This document shows, in pieces, positions 1-11,606 of a stretch of DNA of 64,000 nucleotides. The translations under genes and the position numbers were made by a program. Position 1 is the first letter of the stretch; every line of letters begins with the position of its first letter. Under the pieces are notes generated by a model that saw only the letters and a program-made list of their open reading frames with translations, ran no database searches and was not told the origin of the DNA. The stretch lies in NCBI RefSeq assembly GCF_010183535.1, contig NC_071332.1:7874001-7938000 (forward strand). Direction: 5' to 3'. This DNA is from Caenorhabditis remanei (lineage: Eukaryota; Nematoda; Chromadorea; Rhabditida; Rhabditidae).

Positions 1-638
1 TTTTGTTTGAAAAGTCATAAAATCTGAGCCCGGACCCTTCTGAGGTCCGGAACAGCTCGGATGATTTCACCAATGCAAATCTCAAGCTTGAGAATTGTTG
101 AGTTCTATGAATTTTGGATATCTAAAACGACACCGAAGAACTTCAAATTTCCAGAGAAAGTGTTTCACATCACATCCCTGACAAATCGGATGTTTTTCCC
201 AGAAATGTTCACCGCGGTGTGTGTTTTGAGATTTTCATCAAGTGAACCTATCATTTTGTGGAATGGAAAATACCTAAAATTGGAATTTTTCGAAATTTCT
301 CAAAAATTGAAAACTTCTAGAATTTTAACTTTTACCATCAAAATACACTTCCTACTCGTTTATTATTGCCGTACACATATTTTTTGAAAAATTTAATTTT
401 TTCAGTTTTGGGTCATTTTGGGGGGTGAACCTATATTTATGTGGAGGACTGTAGTACTAATGAAATATAGAAATTCTATGAATAAGGAGAATATGTTGGT
501 TTCTCTAATTCCACCTGTCTCAGAAATACTATGGAGACAACCAGTAAGTCGGGTGAGTTCGGTAGACAAAAATAATTGATTATCAAACGTCAGTTTATTT
601 ACAGAACAAAAACAAAGAATATAATATAATATAATATA
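1..638. other. Intergenic left edge, no gene seen
   Basis: I see no supported coding exon here. The open frames are short and rich in F, K and S, as expected of AT-rich intergenic DNA. A compact perfect hairpin lies at 30–50: a 7-bp stem CCGGACC/GGTCCGG around a 7-nt loop. A short ATAATATAAT microsatellite lies at about 621–640, just past the 3' end of the first NHR gene. Confidence 0.5.
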
Positions 639-2150
639 TTAATACTTGTCCCACATTATCATATTCCTCATGTCTTCATCTACTTCAAAGTTGTATACCC
701 CACAAAGTTCGATCTCTTCTTGACATTTATGCTCGGCGCGCTGTAAACAGAGAAGTCAAACAATTATCTGAATACTTCAGCTAGATTTACCTCCAAAAGA
801 TTTAAAGTGTCCCATGTCTCAAAAAGTCTGTTCGAGGAGATTTCATTTTCAGCAAAGTGAGCATTCAGTTCCCGCAATATTATTTTTCGCATCGAATGGC
901 ACACTTCTGCTAACTCATTGCTGATATTGGCATAACCTAAAAAATGAGACAAGTTAAAGAATAGATGCTTTTTCAGGAAAAATGTTTTAACGACATCTAC
1001 AATCATAGAACAGAAATATTTTGAAAACACAATCAAAAAAACTCACCTGCATCCCATAACATAATTCCGAGAAGAGCCATATATTCCATTTCTCCAAATC
1101 GAAGTTTCACAACAGGACTGATGACATTTTGAAAATGATACGTCCAAAATGGTTCGAATATCCTGGGAATGTACTGCTATTTTTCAATTGTTAGTTTTTC
1201 TATTAGCCTTACCTTATTATTTCTTCATCACTCAAAACACTCTTTTCTCTTACTGTATTCACATAAAAGTCATTAATTGAAGTAGCAATTGCACCTGACG
1301 GAGAGTAGAAGTTATGTGGATCATTCCGTTTGGCAGAGAACATTGCAACTTCGAAAATACTCCACTTCGCATAAAAGTTGAAGAATAGAGTTTTCTGAAT
1401 ATTAACTGGAACTCCGAAATCTAGAAAACTATGTGCTCACTTTGTCGTTTCGATTAAGGCGGTCAAACTCGGGGAACGACGTCTCGCATAGTTTCCATAG
1501 CAACTTTGCATCCGTTTTCACTTCCAAAGACAATTCATATAGATTCACGCAGAGAGTACTTTTTTGGTTACTCAAATCAAATATAGTGGATCTTGTCATT
1601 TCCAGATTTTTGTAGTTTTTTGCAATTAGATTAATGAGTTCCACACTTCGTAATGTGATTCCAAACTGTGATCATTCAAACATTATTCTAGGATCCAGAA
1701 AGTTTTAATACTCACTTCTATTTGTGAAATTGTAGAGTCTGGAGAAGAGGATGACGACGGAGATGGTGATGAACCTTCTATCATTTTTCTTTTCAGCGGG
1801 TTATTCATATCTCTTGGTCCTTGAACTTCTGAAAATAATTTATACATTATTATAACTGTTTCAAAAACAAAATCCTTACTTGATCTTTCCATCCCAACGG
1901 CTATGCACTTTTTCATCCGGCATAGTCTACAAGGGTATTGACTTTCTGAAATAAGATATGTCTGACTAGATTTCTCATTTACTTCCAGAAAGTTCAGTTA
2001 CTAACCTTTTTTCGATAAGCAATTACACAAAATAGTTAACTTCTTCGTATTCACATATCTTCTGAAAAACGCAGCACATGCTCTACAAACATTTGCTCCA
2101 AAATGATATTGAGCAGCAGATCCATCACAAACCATACAATTCGTTGTCAT
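639..2150 (-). CDS. Nuclear hormone receptor (supplementary NR family), NHR A
   Basis: Predicted ligand-regulated transcription factor. The start codon at 2150 opens the first zinc finger (CMVCDG, then YHFGANVCRACAAFFRR). The P-box CRACAAFF is typical of Caenorhabditis supplementary nuclear receptors derived from HNF4. The second finger is split by an intron (2005–1946) and reads CNCLSKKESQYPCRLCRMKKC. A serine-rich hinge (about 1740–1800) leads to a ligand-binding domain spread over about five exons, with the usual blocks LFFNFYAKWSIFE and IFEPFWTYHF. The stop TAA is at 639–641. Unusually, the first two cysteines of the second finger are only one residue apart, where five is common in the family. 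The gene is head-to-head with NHR B, with about 1 kb between start codons. Family is certain; specific orthologue and ligand are unknown. Confidence 0.9.
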
Positions 2151-3211
2151 GTTTTGACAGGAAGTTCTGAATCAAATTCTGATTTGAATGTGACTTTTTG
2201 AGACGAATACATCAAAAAGTTAGAAAGAGAAAAAGAGAAAGAAATAATCGGCAAAACGTTGACATGATCGACCGGTTGAATTATTTCGAATGAGAGTGAA
2301 TAGACAAAAAGAGAGCGTGGTTTATGACCGAAAATGGTGGAAGAGAGGCACAGAACGTTGTTTTTTTCTGGACGACGTAAGACTTATAATAAAATGTTGG
2401 AATTGGGTAATAACATTCCTTCGTTTCCATCTTTTGTGACTACGATTTTTTAAGTTCGTTTTTCTAAAACCGGTTTAGATAATTTTTTGAACTCCTGAAC
2501 TTCTCGGCAAAGGCAAATTCAGAATGAATCTGTTGTGTGAAGACATATGAGCATTTTCTTACAAGTGGATTATTATTATTATGGCTATTACTGCTCTATT
2601 AATCTAACTTATTATTTTTATGATAATCTTCTAGGAACTTCAAAAAAGGTATAGAACACATGTGTCTACTAGGTTGCATACATCCTAACAGACGAAAGAA
2701 ACAACAAAAAAGATTTACGACCATTGACAGGAAAGTACAAAAATATCCGATCAACTATTTCTCTATTTCTTTTTTTCTAGCTATCTGCGTCTCTTTTTCT
2801 CTTCTCTATCTTCATCTTTCAGTTATCTCCACACTTTTTCTCTCATTTCCTTTCCTCATATAACTAATTCATTTTGACCGTTCGCCTTGTTTCCAATTGC
2901 CATTTTTTGATTGTTATTGATACCGACTCTTAGTCAAACACAAATCAAGCAGAGAACACGTATACGAATTGATTAGACTCGTCACGTAAGTGACCAGAAT
3001 GAAGTTTGTAGTTCAGAAACGAAGAAAAAGTGAAAATCAATAGGGCAGTTGAGACATATGTTATCGGACAAAGTAAGCACGTGCACTTCTCTTTTCTCTA
3101 TGTTTGTCTTTCTGCCAAGTCGAGGGGTTTTCTCCCGATGAACTGGAAGAATTGTCTGTTTCTCTTTCCTCTCATCGAATTGAACTTTTCTCTAAAACGA
3201 TCAGTTTTCAG
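2151..3211. promoter_or_regulatory. Divergent intergenic region between two NHR genes
   Basis: About 1.06 kb separates the start codons of two diverging receptor genes, so it should hold both promoters. It is AT-rich with polypyrimidine runs (about 2760–2860), an ATT microsatellite near 2571, and no convincing exon. I cannot point to a defined element beyond the splice acceptor TTTTCAG that abuts the start at 3212. Confidence 0.4.
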
Positions 3212-4809
3212 ATGACGCGAATGACATCTCCTCAGTTCTGTCTGATATGTGGAGACTCTGCTGATTCTCTACACTTTGGAGCACTGTCATGCAGGTATGT
3301 TTTCGATGATAATGTTGAAAACAAGATATGAAAAGACAAAGATCACAGAGAAAGGCCAGTCTCTGGTATTCTGATAGAAAACAAAGTCGTAGCACTTTAG
3401 AAAGTCAATATAGGCATTGAAACGTATCGAAGTAGTGAGGTGGACCTAGAAATAAATCAAAGAAACACTTATCCGAAGATAGATCACTATAGATTTGAAA
3501 CAGGAAACGTTTGTAATAATTTTCGCTTCTATCACATCACAGGTATAAACCAATAGTGTTAGTCTGATTTTCAGCAACAAAACATGATGTCATAGCAATA
3601 CGAGTTTCAATAGATTTTATTCGAAATTTCATACTTTCAGAGCATGCGCCGCTTTCTTCCGTCGGAAAGTTGCTGGACGTCGCAATATTTTCCGTCGATG
3701 TGATCGCCAATGTAAAGTGGATACTGGAATGAGAAAACTCTGTGCAAGTTGCCGATATGATAAATGCCTGAAAGTGGGAATGAGGGAATCTGCAGTTCTC
3801 TCTCGACTGGCTCAGAAAAATCAAAACTATAAAAAGCCATCTGGCTCTCCAGAAGAGTGCGAACCGTCTACATCAACTTCTGGAAGTATTCTGGAAAATC
3901 TTCAGAATGCGTATCAAAAATTAGAGGAAGCTCGAAGAAAAGCATTCAATATTACGGTACGGTCTTATTTATATACTCAAAAATGTTAATTTCAGAATTT
4001 CAGCATGATTCCGTTCCTCAAAGCTCCAATTACAAACGGATGAATGAAGTGTTCTATGAGGATATCAAATTGGTTGTCGAGAATTTAGTGAGTACATTAC
4101 AGTGTCCTGATATATCGAAAGAGCAGCAAAAACTACTTCATGTTCATTTTTTGGTTCCTTTTATCCTGCTAGAAGGCGGTTACAAATCGACTAGTGAGTT
4201 CTTCTTTTTTAATTTTCAAATGATATAATTGATTTCAGATAGTGAACTGTTTTATCTTCCAAGTGGGGACTATATTGATGAAACGAGGATTGCAGAGTAT
4301 TACCAAAATCCAGACGATCTAAATGATAAAAGTGGAGAGGCAGCGGCAGAGTAAACTATTTTACAAAAGTATGTTATTGTTTGAATCTGAAATTTTCAGA
4401 GTTTTCCGTCCATATTGGAAGCTAAATCGTCAAACTCTGAAAATGCATTTAGACGATGTTCAACTAGACTTGCCAGAACTTCTCTTTGTAACTGCCCTTG
4501 TATTTTATGACTATGGTTAGTAATCTCTTATATTAATGCCTAGAATGATTATGTTCAGGTCTGCAAGATCAAACGGATGACTGCATCGAGATGTGCAAAA
4601 GAATGAGGTCACAAATTTTAGAGGAACTGACGGATTATGAGAAAAACGTTCGGATCAATGACGATCACTCGTATCGAGTCGGTCAGATCATAATGGTACT
4701 TCAAGCAATTCAACGGACTGTGAACATGGTTCACGAGACGAGAGAGATATCTCTGGTTTATAACTTGTATGAAAGGCATTCCAGCATTTTTGAAACTATA
4801 AAAGACTAG
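3212..4809 (+). CDS. Nuclear hormone receptor (supplementary NR family), NHR B
   Basis: Predicted nuclear receptor transcription factor. The start codon immediately follows TTTTCAG, which suits spliced-leader trans-splicing at the ATG. Exon 1 (3212–3294) gives CLICGDSADSLHFGALSCR. After a 346-bp intron, exon 2 (from 3641) gives ACAAFFRRKVAGRRNIF and the second finger CDRQCKVDTGMRKLCASCR, YDKCLKVGM. The first cysteine pair has C-x3-C spacing. The ligand-binding domain follows over several exons, with FRPYWKLNRQT and a conserved MVLQAIQRTVNM helix near the end; the stop TAG is at 4807–4809. It is a paralogue of the minus-strand NHR upstream and of the pair at 40–44 kb. Orthologue not assigned. 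Confidence 0.9.
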
Positions 4810-6688
4810 TCTTCTTCTATTATAGAAATAAACATATTTCAATTAATTTCTTTTCAATTTTAAATAGACTACAAACAGATTAAAAAACTACACGTGTAGT
4901 CTGAATGATAACACATCACTCTTTGACTTGTTTCCTTGATATTGAATCTACTGATAACTCGACTTCGAAATGAATGATTGACGAGATGTGTACGTAGTTT
5001 GCTCAATGAAATGGAAACTTCAGAATCGACGAACCATGAAGTTTCATGGAACCACACATAATTGATGACACTAAAATTGAATTTGTTTTAATAAACTTTG
5101 AGCGAGCTAGTTTGTTTTCAACACTGACTTTTGATATTACTTCTGAGCTTCGGGTCTCAGTTTCTTCCCAGCTAAGTGTACTACCACTGTGTATGCCAAT
5201 AAATGAGTGATGAGTGAACTTCAAAAATATGAAAGGGATTATGGTTGGAGGCTGCAAACACGTATTTTTCAAAGAACACTGTGGGAGAATCACGAAACCC
5301 AGAGTTAAGCAGAGTGACGTTTCGAAAACAGAGAAGACGAGTTCAGAATATTTTCTTCTCGAAAACAGGAATTTTCGAGTTTTCAGTGAATTCTGAAATA
5401 GCTTTCGAATCCTATTCTCATAAGTTGTACTCAACCACTCAAAAATAGTGAGCTAATGAAATCTAATTCTGGAAGTCTATTACCTATTTGTCTGGTTTTG
5501 ACATATTAGAAAACACGTGCTGCCAACTATGCCCCAACTTGATCCATTGGTTTTCATTAGTGGGGAATTCCTCTGAGGAAGCCATTTCATTAGAATAAGA
5601 AACATTATGCAAGGATTCTGAGAAACATTACAATGTCAATACACTCATAGATCAATTTCAGACTTCTTCCTTCATGGTCAAAGAACTTTTCATTAGCCTT
5701 GTTACAAATTATCTGATGATCCATCTTTTCATTTCTCTCTTAAGATATTCGTCGTCTCTAAACGTCCTCTCCTTTTCAGAATCTGTTGTTCTCTCTGTCT
5801 CAAAAACCGACCCAGTTTGTTTTTTTCACTGCTGCTCCCGTTCGTTTTTCATTCCTCTTTTCTCACATTTCAAAACGCCCATTCCTTTTCTTCACGACAT
5901 CAAAACGTCAATTTGGTGTGGAAATGAAAAAAAAACAGATATCTTCCGAGCCGATGTTTCTTTTTTTCTTCTTTTCCCCAAAACGTTTCTGTTCTTCCTC
6001 TCCTCGTGACCTTTTGATCCATTCCATCTCTTCCTAAGAATTTTCGAATTAGCTGCCGAGTCCTTCCTCTTTTTTTCGAGATAGATGCTCTTTTTGTGAC
6101 AAGAAGAGATCCCAAATAGAGACACAACTGCCAACTCATTTTCAATTCTGCGTGGCATGAAACTCGAAAAGCACTCATCCTTCATCCTTCTTATTCCCAC
6201 TTTCTTGCCTCTTTTTGTTTCCTCCCACACGTGACAAAAGTGTTATTTTCTACCACGTTTCCTACCACAGATCAATAACTGAAAGTCCGTATCCTAGCTT
6301 GTTTCCTTCTTCTTTACTCTCGTCTTCTTTTTCAAACCGCCGGAAACCAGACTCATCCGCTCTCAATTGGACTCTGTGCAAGCAAGAAAAAGAGAGTTCA
6401 GTTGGCCTCATTTCCCGACTATTGTCCTCTATTTTCTTACCTTCTATAAAAGTATTCTTCCTTTTTTACTCTTTTTGTACCTTCTCCACCCACACTTTTC
6501 TCTACACTTTACGTGAGCATCGACAAGCTCAACGAGCTCCCAAAAGACCCGAAAATTGGGAGACTGATTAGTCGAAATCACACCTATCACGAGACTCGAA
6601 TTATCATTCATTTTATTCATTCCACATTTAGCTTACTCTCTATTCTCTTCTTTCTTCTTTTCACTTCTTAACTATACTGATTTTCAGA
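4810..6688. other. Intergenic, polypyrimidine-rich; upstream region of the srab-like gene
   Basis: No coding exon supported. Much of 5670–6520 is a CT-rich strand that opens several overlapping frames of low-complexity F/S/L or K/R sequence; these look like artefacts. A TATA-like box lies at 6445–6451, about 240 bp before the receptor start codon, and the acceptor TTTTCAG lies just before that start. Confidence 0.5.
6445..6451 (+). promoter_or_regulatory. TATA-like box upstream of the srab-like gene
   Basis: TATAAAA sits in a CT-rich region 238 bp upstream of the ATG at 6689. Its role as a core promoter is inferred from sequence and position only. Confidence 0.35.
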
Positions 6689-8315
6689 ATGAGTGAGTGT
6701 GATCAGATGACCGAAATGGCCAGCTCGTTCTGGTTACGGTTATCTCTATGTGGAAATCTTGCCATCACAATCCTATCATTCCCAATACTTCTTTCTGCTC
6801 TACACTATATCAATTCACAACAACTGTTCCATCACAATACCCGAATCCAGATAAAAGTTCACATCTTCGCACTACTCGTCCATTCGACAGGAAGGTAAGA
6901 TGAGTAACCATCTCAAATTACATGTTTTGAGGAGAAAAATAAAAATTACATAGAAAAAAAGAAGAAAAAGAATCTTCGAAATAGATGAGAATGCGCTTTG
7001 TTCTTCCCAGTATCAGATTATTTTCGAAACGAAAAAGAAGGACACTCGATAAATTGAATTAGTTGTTTCGAACAAATAGTTGACGTAATTTGGTTTAGAG
7101 AACAATGGTCTCTTGAACTCACTTGAAACAAATCCTCGTCTCTTTTTTATGCAAGATTTTGGTTCGGAGAAAAGAGATTAGCCAGCTACAGTAATGCTCA
7201 AATACATCACTAATTAGTAAAAAAACGAACTTTGAAAGATTATCAAGGAGTCAGTCGTTGAACATTATTTTTTTAAATGTACATGTGTAGATCAATCCTA
7301 GAGATTCATTTAACAAAAAATGGTTGTTGGTCAGCACCGTATATGTTTCCATATCCGAACTTCAAATTCATGGAACGTGACAATTCGCGACACTCGTTCA
7401 ACTCAAAACCCGGAAGTAACCGATCCTCCTGTTCCAGATTCGGTCTTCACACTTTCGACCTCATCAATTATTTCACAAACACTGGTTGTGACGCACTTCC
7501 CAACTTCTATCGATGTCTTATTGTTCGGGGACTCTACAATTTTGGAATGGCTCTCGCTGCAATGTGTTCTACAAGTCTCGTCATCGAAAGATCTTTTGCA
7601 CTTTTATACAATTCGACATATGAAATGTGTGGTAGAGGATTCGGATTACTCCTTGGTCTTCTCCAACTATTTCTTGCTTTTGCTTTTCTTTTCAAACTAT
7701 ACTTCGACGCTTCCTTCACTCCAGTTCCTAATGTAACACTCTACTATTGCCAGACACTTGCTTCCGGTCACGGATCCGTGTGGACAATCAATGCTCCACT
7801 ATATGTTGTTATGGTTGGCCAATGTGTATGTAGATTGATTTTCTGGTATCTCGCAGTGCAAACTAGAGTGAGTTATTGCCCAAGTAACTAGATTAATGAA
7901 TAATCAGATTTTCAGAAGAAAAGAAACACCCAGAAACTGCAAAGTTTGAGTACCCGTTACACTCTGGAACAGGGTATTAGATCAATCAAAGCATTGAATA
8001 TGTTTATCAACGCTAATTGTTTCGTCTTCTTTTTTCTCTCATTCATTGGAACAACTCTACATTTCAATGCACTGAATATGAGAAGACCAACCTACTTTGC
8101 TCTGGTAGAAGTGATTCATTTTTTGCCAACTTATGGAATCCTGCTGTCCGTTTATACGTATTATTCATTAAAAAACGTATGTTTTCTGAAGACGCTTCAC
8201 ACAAACAAACCATTCTAATTTTCAGCTGGACACAAAACAGAAAACGTCATTGACCAAGAGTATCCAGGTGGATCCAAGTTATTATCTCATTGAATTTCAG
8301 AAACAAATCAGTTAA
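6689..8315 (+). CDS. Serpentine chemoreceptor, srab-like 7TM GPCR
   Basis: Predicted seven-transmembrane chemosensory receptor at the ciliary or plasma membrane. Exon 1 (6689–6894) starts with CDQMTEMASSFWLRLSLCGN, resembling the SRAB amino terminus, followed by TM1 and FHHNTRIQIKVHIFALLVH. A 543-bp intron ends at CAG 7437. Exon 2 continues FGLHTFDLINYF, YRCLIVRGLYNFGMALAA and LVIERSFAL, the family's ER-containing TM3 end. A 55-bp intron leads to the exon with TRYTLEQGIRSIKALNMF and two more helices. The last exon, after TTTTCAG, encodes a charged tail ending in FQKQIS and stops at 8313–8315. The ATG directly follows an acceptor-like TTTTCAG. Class srab is my best match; sra is the main alternative. 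Confidence 0.8.
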
Positions 8316-9122
8316 CTGACCAAGTGATTTTTATGTTTTATTTTTATACATGAATTTTGTTTCTATTTTCACCTGAATACTTAAAACCAAACATGTACAC
8401 CATGACGTACATACAGATCGAAGTAATCCAAAATTTAGAAGCTGTCTAATTACACTAATCGGTATCACAATATCATGATTGGCCATGAGTCAACTGAAGA
8501 CATGTGATCTTTTGATCTTTAAGAGATCATTCATGTGATCATTCATTCAGTTCATCAGAAACGTCGAAGACATGAAGATTTCTACTTTGATAGCATCTAA
8601 AACCGAAACCGTTTTCAGAAAAAAATTAAATAACAGTGAGAGTTCGAGTGGTCTATCATCGTCAGGTTGATGATAACATTATTTCCAATTTTCAAAACAC
8701 ATATTGTAGTCATACACTTCAATGTTGCTGTTGAACTTTTTGTCAAAAAAGTTTGGAACAGACAGGATGATGTTTTGTAACTGATCATTGGAACGTTCAG
8801 AACTCGTGCATTGTTATTTCAGAAACATCACAATTTTTAGAGAACTGGGGATAACAGATTCGAGTAAAAAACTCATCTTCTATCATTTTTACCTTCGTTT
8901 GCTCTGTACTGTTATTGTTCCGCACAGTTATATTAAAAATCTGGAAAAATGCATGTTTCTTCTCGACCTTTGCATTTTCCAATTCAACCCGATCACCCAG
9001 TAATATGATCACGTCCAATAAAATACTCAACTAAAAAAAACTAGTCCCGAGATCAGTTTCACACTAACTATCGTATAAAACCATCGCTCCTCGCTGATCC
9101 TCCATTCACTTCCTTTTCAACA
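8316..9122. other. Intergenic, no gene seen
   Basis: AT-rich spacer with no supported exon. CATGTGATC occurs twice as a direct repeat (8501 and 8532), flanking the near-palindrome around 8508–8530 built from GATC motifs. The 3' end carries the promoter of the next gene. Confidence 0.45.
9074..9080 (+). promoter_or_regulatory. TATA box of small secreted protein gene 1
   Basis: TATAAAA lies 49 bp upstream of the start codon. The same arrangement is seen in paralogues 2 and 5, where the box is 58 and 45 bp upstream. This recurrence supports a genuine core promoter. Confidence 0.6.
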
Positions 9123-9502
9123 ATGTGTAAACTCTTCATTGCCGTTGCCTGCATTGCCGCAGTTGTCTATGCTGGACATACGCCAACAGGTAAGAAGCCA
9201 TTCGCTGTATATCAATAACACTTGCTTTCGATTCAGCCGAAGAAGCTAAGGCTGAAATGATTGCCGCAGGAATTTCGGAGACGGCTGCCGCTGGAATTAT
9301 TACGATTGCCGAAAAATACAAGAGCCAATTTGAGCAAGCAAAATCTGATCATGAAGCTGGAAAAAGCGCTTTCCAAGCATTCCACAGTGAAGTCGAGACA
9401 TACATTCAAACACAGTCCGCAGCCGATCAAGCAGCTTACAAGGCATTCGTCGAGAAGAAGAAGGCTCAACATCAAGGACGTCACTCTACACCAAGCGCAT
9501 AA
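9123..9502 (+). CDS. Small secreted helical protein 1 (SXP/RAL-2-like, tentative)
   Basis: A 110-aa secreted protein. Exon 1 (9123–9189) encodes the signal peptide MCKLFIAVACIAAVVYA plus GHTPT. A 47-bp intron follows; exon 2 starts at 9237 and stops at 9500–9502. The mature part is rich in A, E, K and Q with no cysteine and looks fully helical: AEMIAAGISETAAAGI, then QSAADQAAYKAFVEKKK. This is the first of five paralogues between 9.1 and 15.2 kb with the same exon layout or close to it. Composition and helical pattern recall the SXP/RAL-2 (DUF148, Ani s 5-like) secreted proteins of nematodes, but that is a weak match by eye. A TATA box lies at 9074 and a poly(A) signal AATAAA at about 9532. 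Strong expression in one tissue is plausible but unproven. Confidence 0.85.
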
Positions 9503-9669
9503 TCCAGTAAACCATCCTATGTTTCTGTTCCAATAAATACATTATCGACTTTGAAAATGGGCGAAAAAGTTTCATGTTTTACACTGCATACATGGTTTTC
9601 CGAGGTAATACTCTTTAAATTTTTAAAATTCAGCAAAATTGGTGCATTATAAAATAAACTAAAATTTCT

Positions 9670-10628
9670 TCAGTGAAACTTGATAAATCGGTCGATCTCG
9701 TGTCGTACTTCGTTATGTAGATCGACAAAAACTCGATTTCTCTCATTCATCATGCGGCGGAGATCGTCTAGGTAAACGCATTTGTTTGATGCAAGACGGC
9801 GTCTGAAATAAAAATTTATAATTTAAATAAATGGTGCGTGTACTAAACCTGTAGGCGAGTCCTTCTTCGTTCTGATAAATAATTGTCGGAGAGTCAGCAT
9901 CTGGAGCAGCAACTTGAACAATGAACAGATACTGCTTGGTGGCGGCTTGATTGATTTCTTTGAAACAGTCACACTGAAGATTAAAAACAAATAAATCAAT
10001 TGATTCGGTTTTGTACTTACGAAAAATCCACCGACACTGTGGTTTGCCAGTTTCGGAAAATCTGAAACTTCCTCTTTGTCCATGTCGACTTTTTTCAGTT
10101 TGACCTTCGTTTTATCGTCCATCGAAATCACTTCGAGGATTGACACTCGGATTCGAGAAATCGGGCTGTACGGTTTGAACTTTTCGCACATATGGCGAAG
10201 AGAGCCGAAAAAGTGATAAATCTATTTTGAAAAAAAAACTTATTTAATTTAAAGTTTATAGTGAAATCTGACCATATTCTTGCTCATCGTGATGCCTTTG
10301 ATCATTTTGTCATCGTTCACTCCGAGAAACAGACGGCCGCCATCAGTATTGAGGAACGCACAAATTGTTCTGAAATAAACCAATATTTAAAATTGTCAAA
10401 ATATTTTCAGAAGCTCACTTGCTGATCGGTTGAAGTGTTCGACGAATAGACCCGTCTTTGTCTTGTTTGCTTTGGAATTTTCCGAGCTGAAATTCCAATT
10501 GAACGTTTTATTTCAAATATTCTCGAAAATAACCTTACCTCTGTGAGCATAAGTTTCGTATGCATTCTGAATTCATTATGGACGTCTTCCTCAATCGCTA
10601 AAGGCTGTTTTACGACAGCTCGATCCAT
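9670..10628 (-). CDS. Schlafen-like AlbA_2 domain protein
   Basis: About 235 aa in six exons, starting at 10628 and stopping at 9670–9672. The amino terminus has the acidic motif EEDVHNEFRMH, matching the E...EF region of AlbA_2/Schlafen domains. Exon 3 has the hallmark NTDGGRLFLGVNDDKMIKGI. Later exons give KPYSPISRIRVSILEV and a charged carboxy terminus. Schlafen-family AlbA_2 domains include tRNA/rRNA endonucleases. In C. elegans, Schlafen-like proteins (TOFU-1, TOFU-2, SLFL-3/4) form the PUCH nuclease that trims piRNA precursors. Whether this short protein is catalytic is unknown; the acidic residues near the start are candidate active-site residues. It lies between two unrelated small secreted-protein genes. 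No transmembrane segment is evident. Confidence 0.8.
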
Positions 10629-11224
10629 TGCGACGGTTGGAAATTTTGCGAAAAAAAACGCGAGGCGTTTGAAAAATACTGTAAAACGTGCGCGCCGCGA
10701 TGTTGCATTCCGCCGCGCCCTCTCTATTTCTTTGCAGAATGGGGGCGGGGCTTCAAGCTTTATGTGATAACATATTTGAGTTTCAAGGAATGCACTGTAT
10801 ACTATTTGATTTCCATAGAATGTAGAAATTTAACATGAATTAAACACACTTCGAAAATAATCTGAAAATAATTTAGCCCCAAGCCCAAGCCAAGAACTGT
10901 TCTTCTTATAAAAAAATTGATGTCCTTATTCAGAGTTCACTTCAATTCTCTCTTGAAAAGGTTCAAAACCGAATGAATTTTTGATCCTCTATTGATGCGA
11001 ATGTCTGTGAAGTGAACCTAAAAATACAAATCACAGAATCGAGAATGAGTAACCACAGTAGTTATGTGTAGTCCAATTCAAACTTCAAACCGGAATTCAG
11101 AATAAATCGTTTTTGTGTCCTATGTGTCCACCCACTAATCACTACGTGTCGTCATACAACAATTGGTATAAAACTGAGGCGATAGTCACTTTATTCATCA
11201 ATCCAATTCAATTCAACTATCAAA
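10629..11224. other. Intergenic, no gene seen
   Basis: Upstream region of the Schlafen-like gene and promoter of secreted-protein gene 2. A short GC-rich patch (about 10660–10750, containing GCGCGCC) stands out from the AT-rich surroundings and may be the Schlafen-like promoter. No exon supported. Confidence 0.4.
11167..11173 (+). promoter_or_regulatory. TATA box of small secreted protein gene 2
   Basis: TATAAAA 58 bp upstream of the ATG at 11225, in the same relative place as in paralogues 1 and 5. Confidence 0.6.
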
Positions 11225-11606
11225 ATGTGTAAACTTTTCGTCGCCGTTGCCCTCATCGCTGTTGTCTGTGCTCATCCAGCTATCCCAACAGGTATATCTA
11301 TAGTTCTTCCCACTGAAACTTAGAAGTCTTAAAATTTCAGAAGATCAAATGAAGGCTGAGCTTGTTGCCGCCGGAATCTCTGATGCTGCCTCCGCTGGAA
11401 TCGCTAAGATCGCTGAGAGCTACAAGAGTCAATTCGAGCCAGTCAAGGGAGATCATGAAGCTGCAAAGGCTGTCTTCGACAAGCTTAAGACCGAGACAGA
11501 CACCTACATCGCCACTCAATCCGAAGCCGATCAAACCGCCTACAAAGCATTCGTCGAGAAGAAGAAGGACGAGTTCAAGGCTCACAAGGAGGCTGCCAGC
11601 GCATAG
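11225..11606 (+). CDS. Small secreted helical protein 2 (SXP/RAL-2-like, tentative)
   Basis: 110-aa secreted paralogue of gene 1. Exon 1 (11225–11291) encodes MCKLFVAVALIAVVCA plus HPAIPT. Intron 11292–11340 ends in TTTCAG. Exon 2 (11341–11606) begins EDQMKAELVAAGISDAASAG and contains QSEADQTAYKAFVEKKK. Length, intron phase and signal peptide match gene 1 exactly. The coding sequence uses C-ending codons (ATC, GCC, TTC), as in highly expressed worm genes. A poly(A) signal AATAAA lies shortly after the stop. Same family, same uncertainty over the domain name. Confidence 0.88.

Noticed and set aside
5674..6230. Overlapping open frames on both strands
   Set aside because: CT-rich low-complexity DNA gives F/S/L-rich or K/R-rich frames without domains or splice logic.
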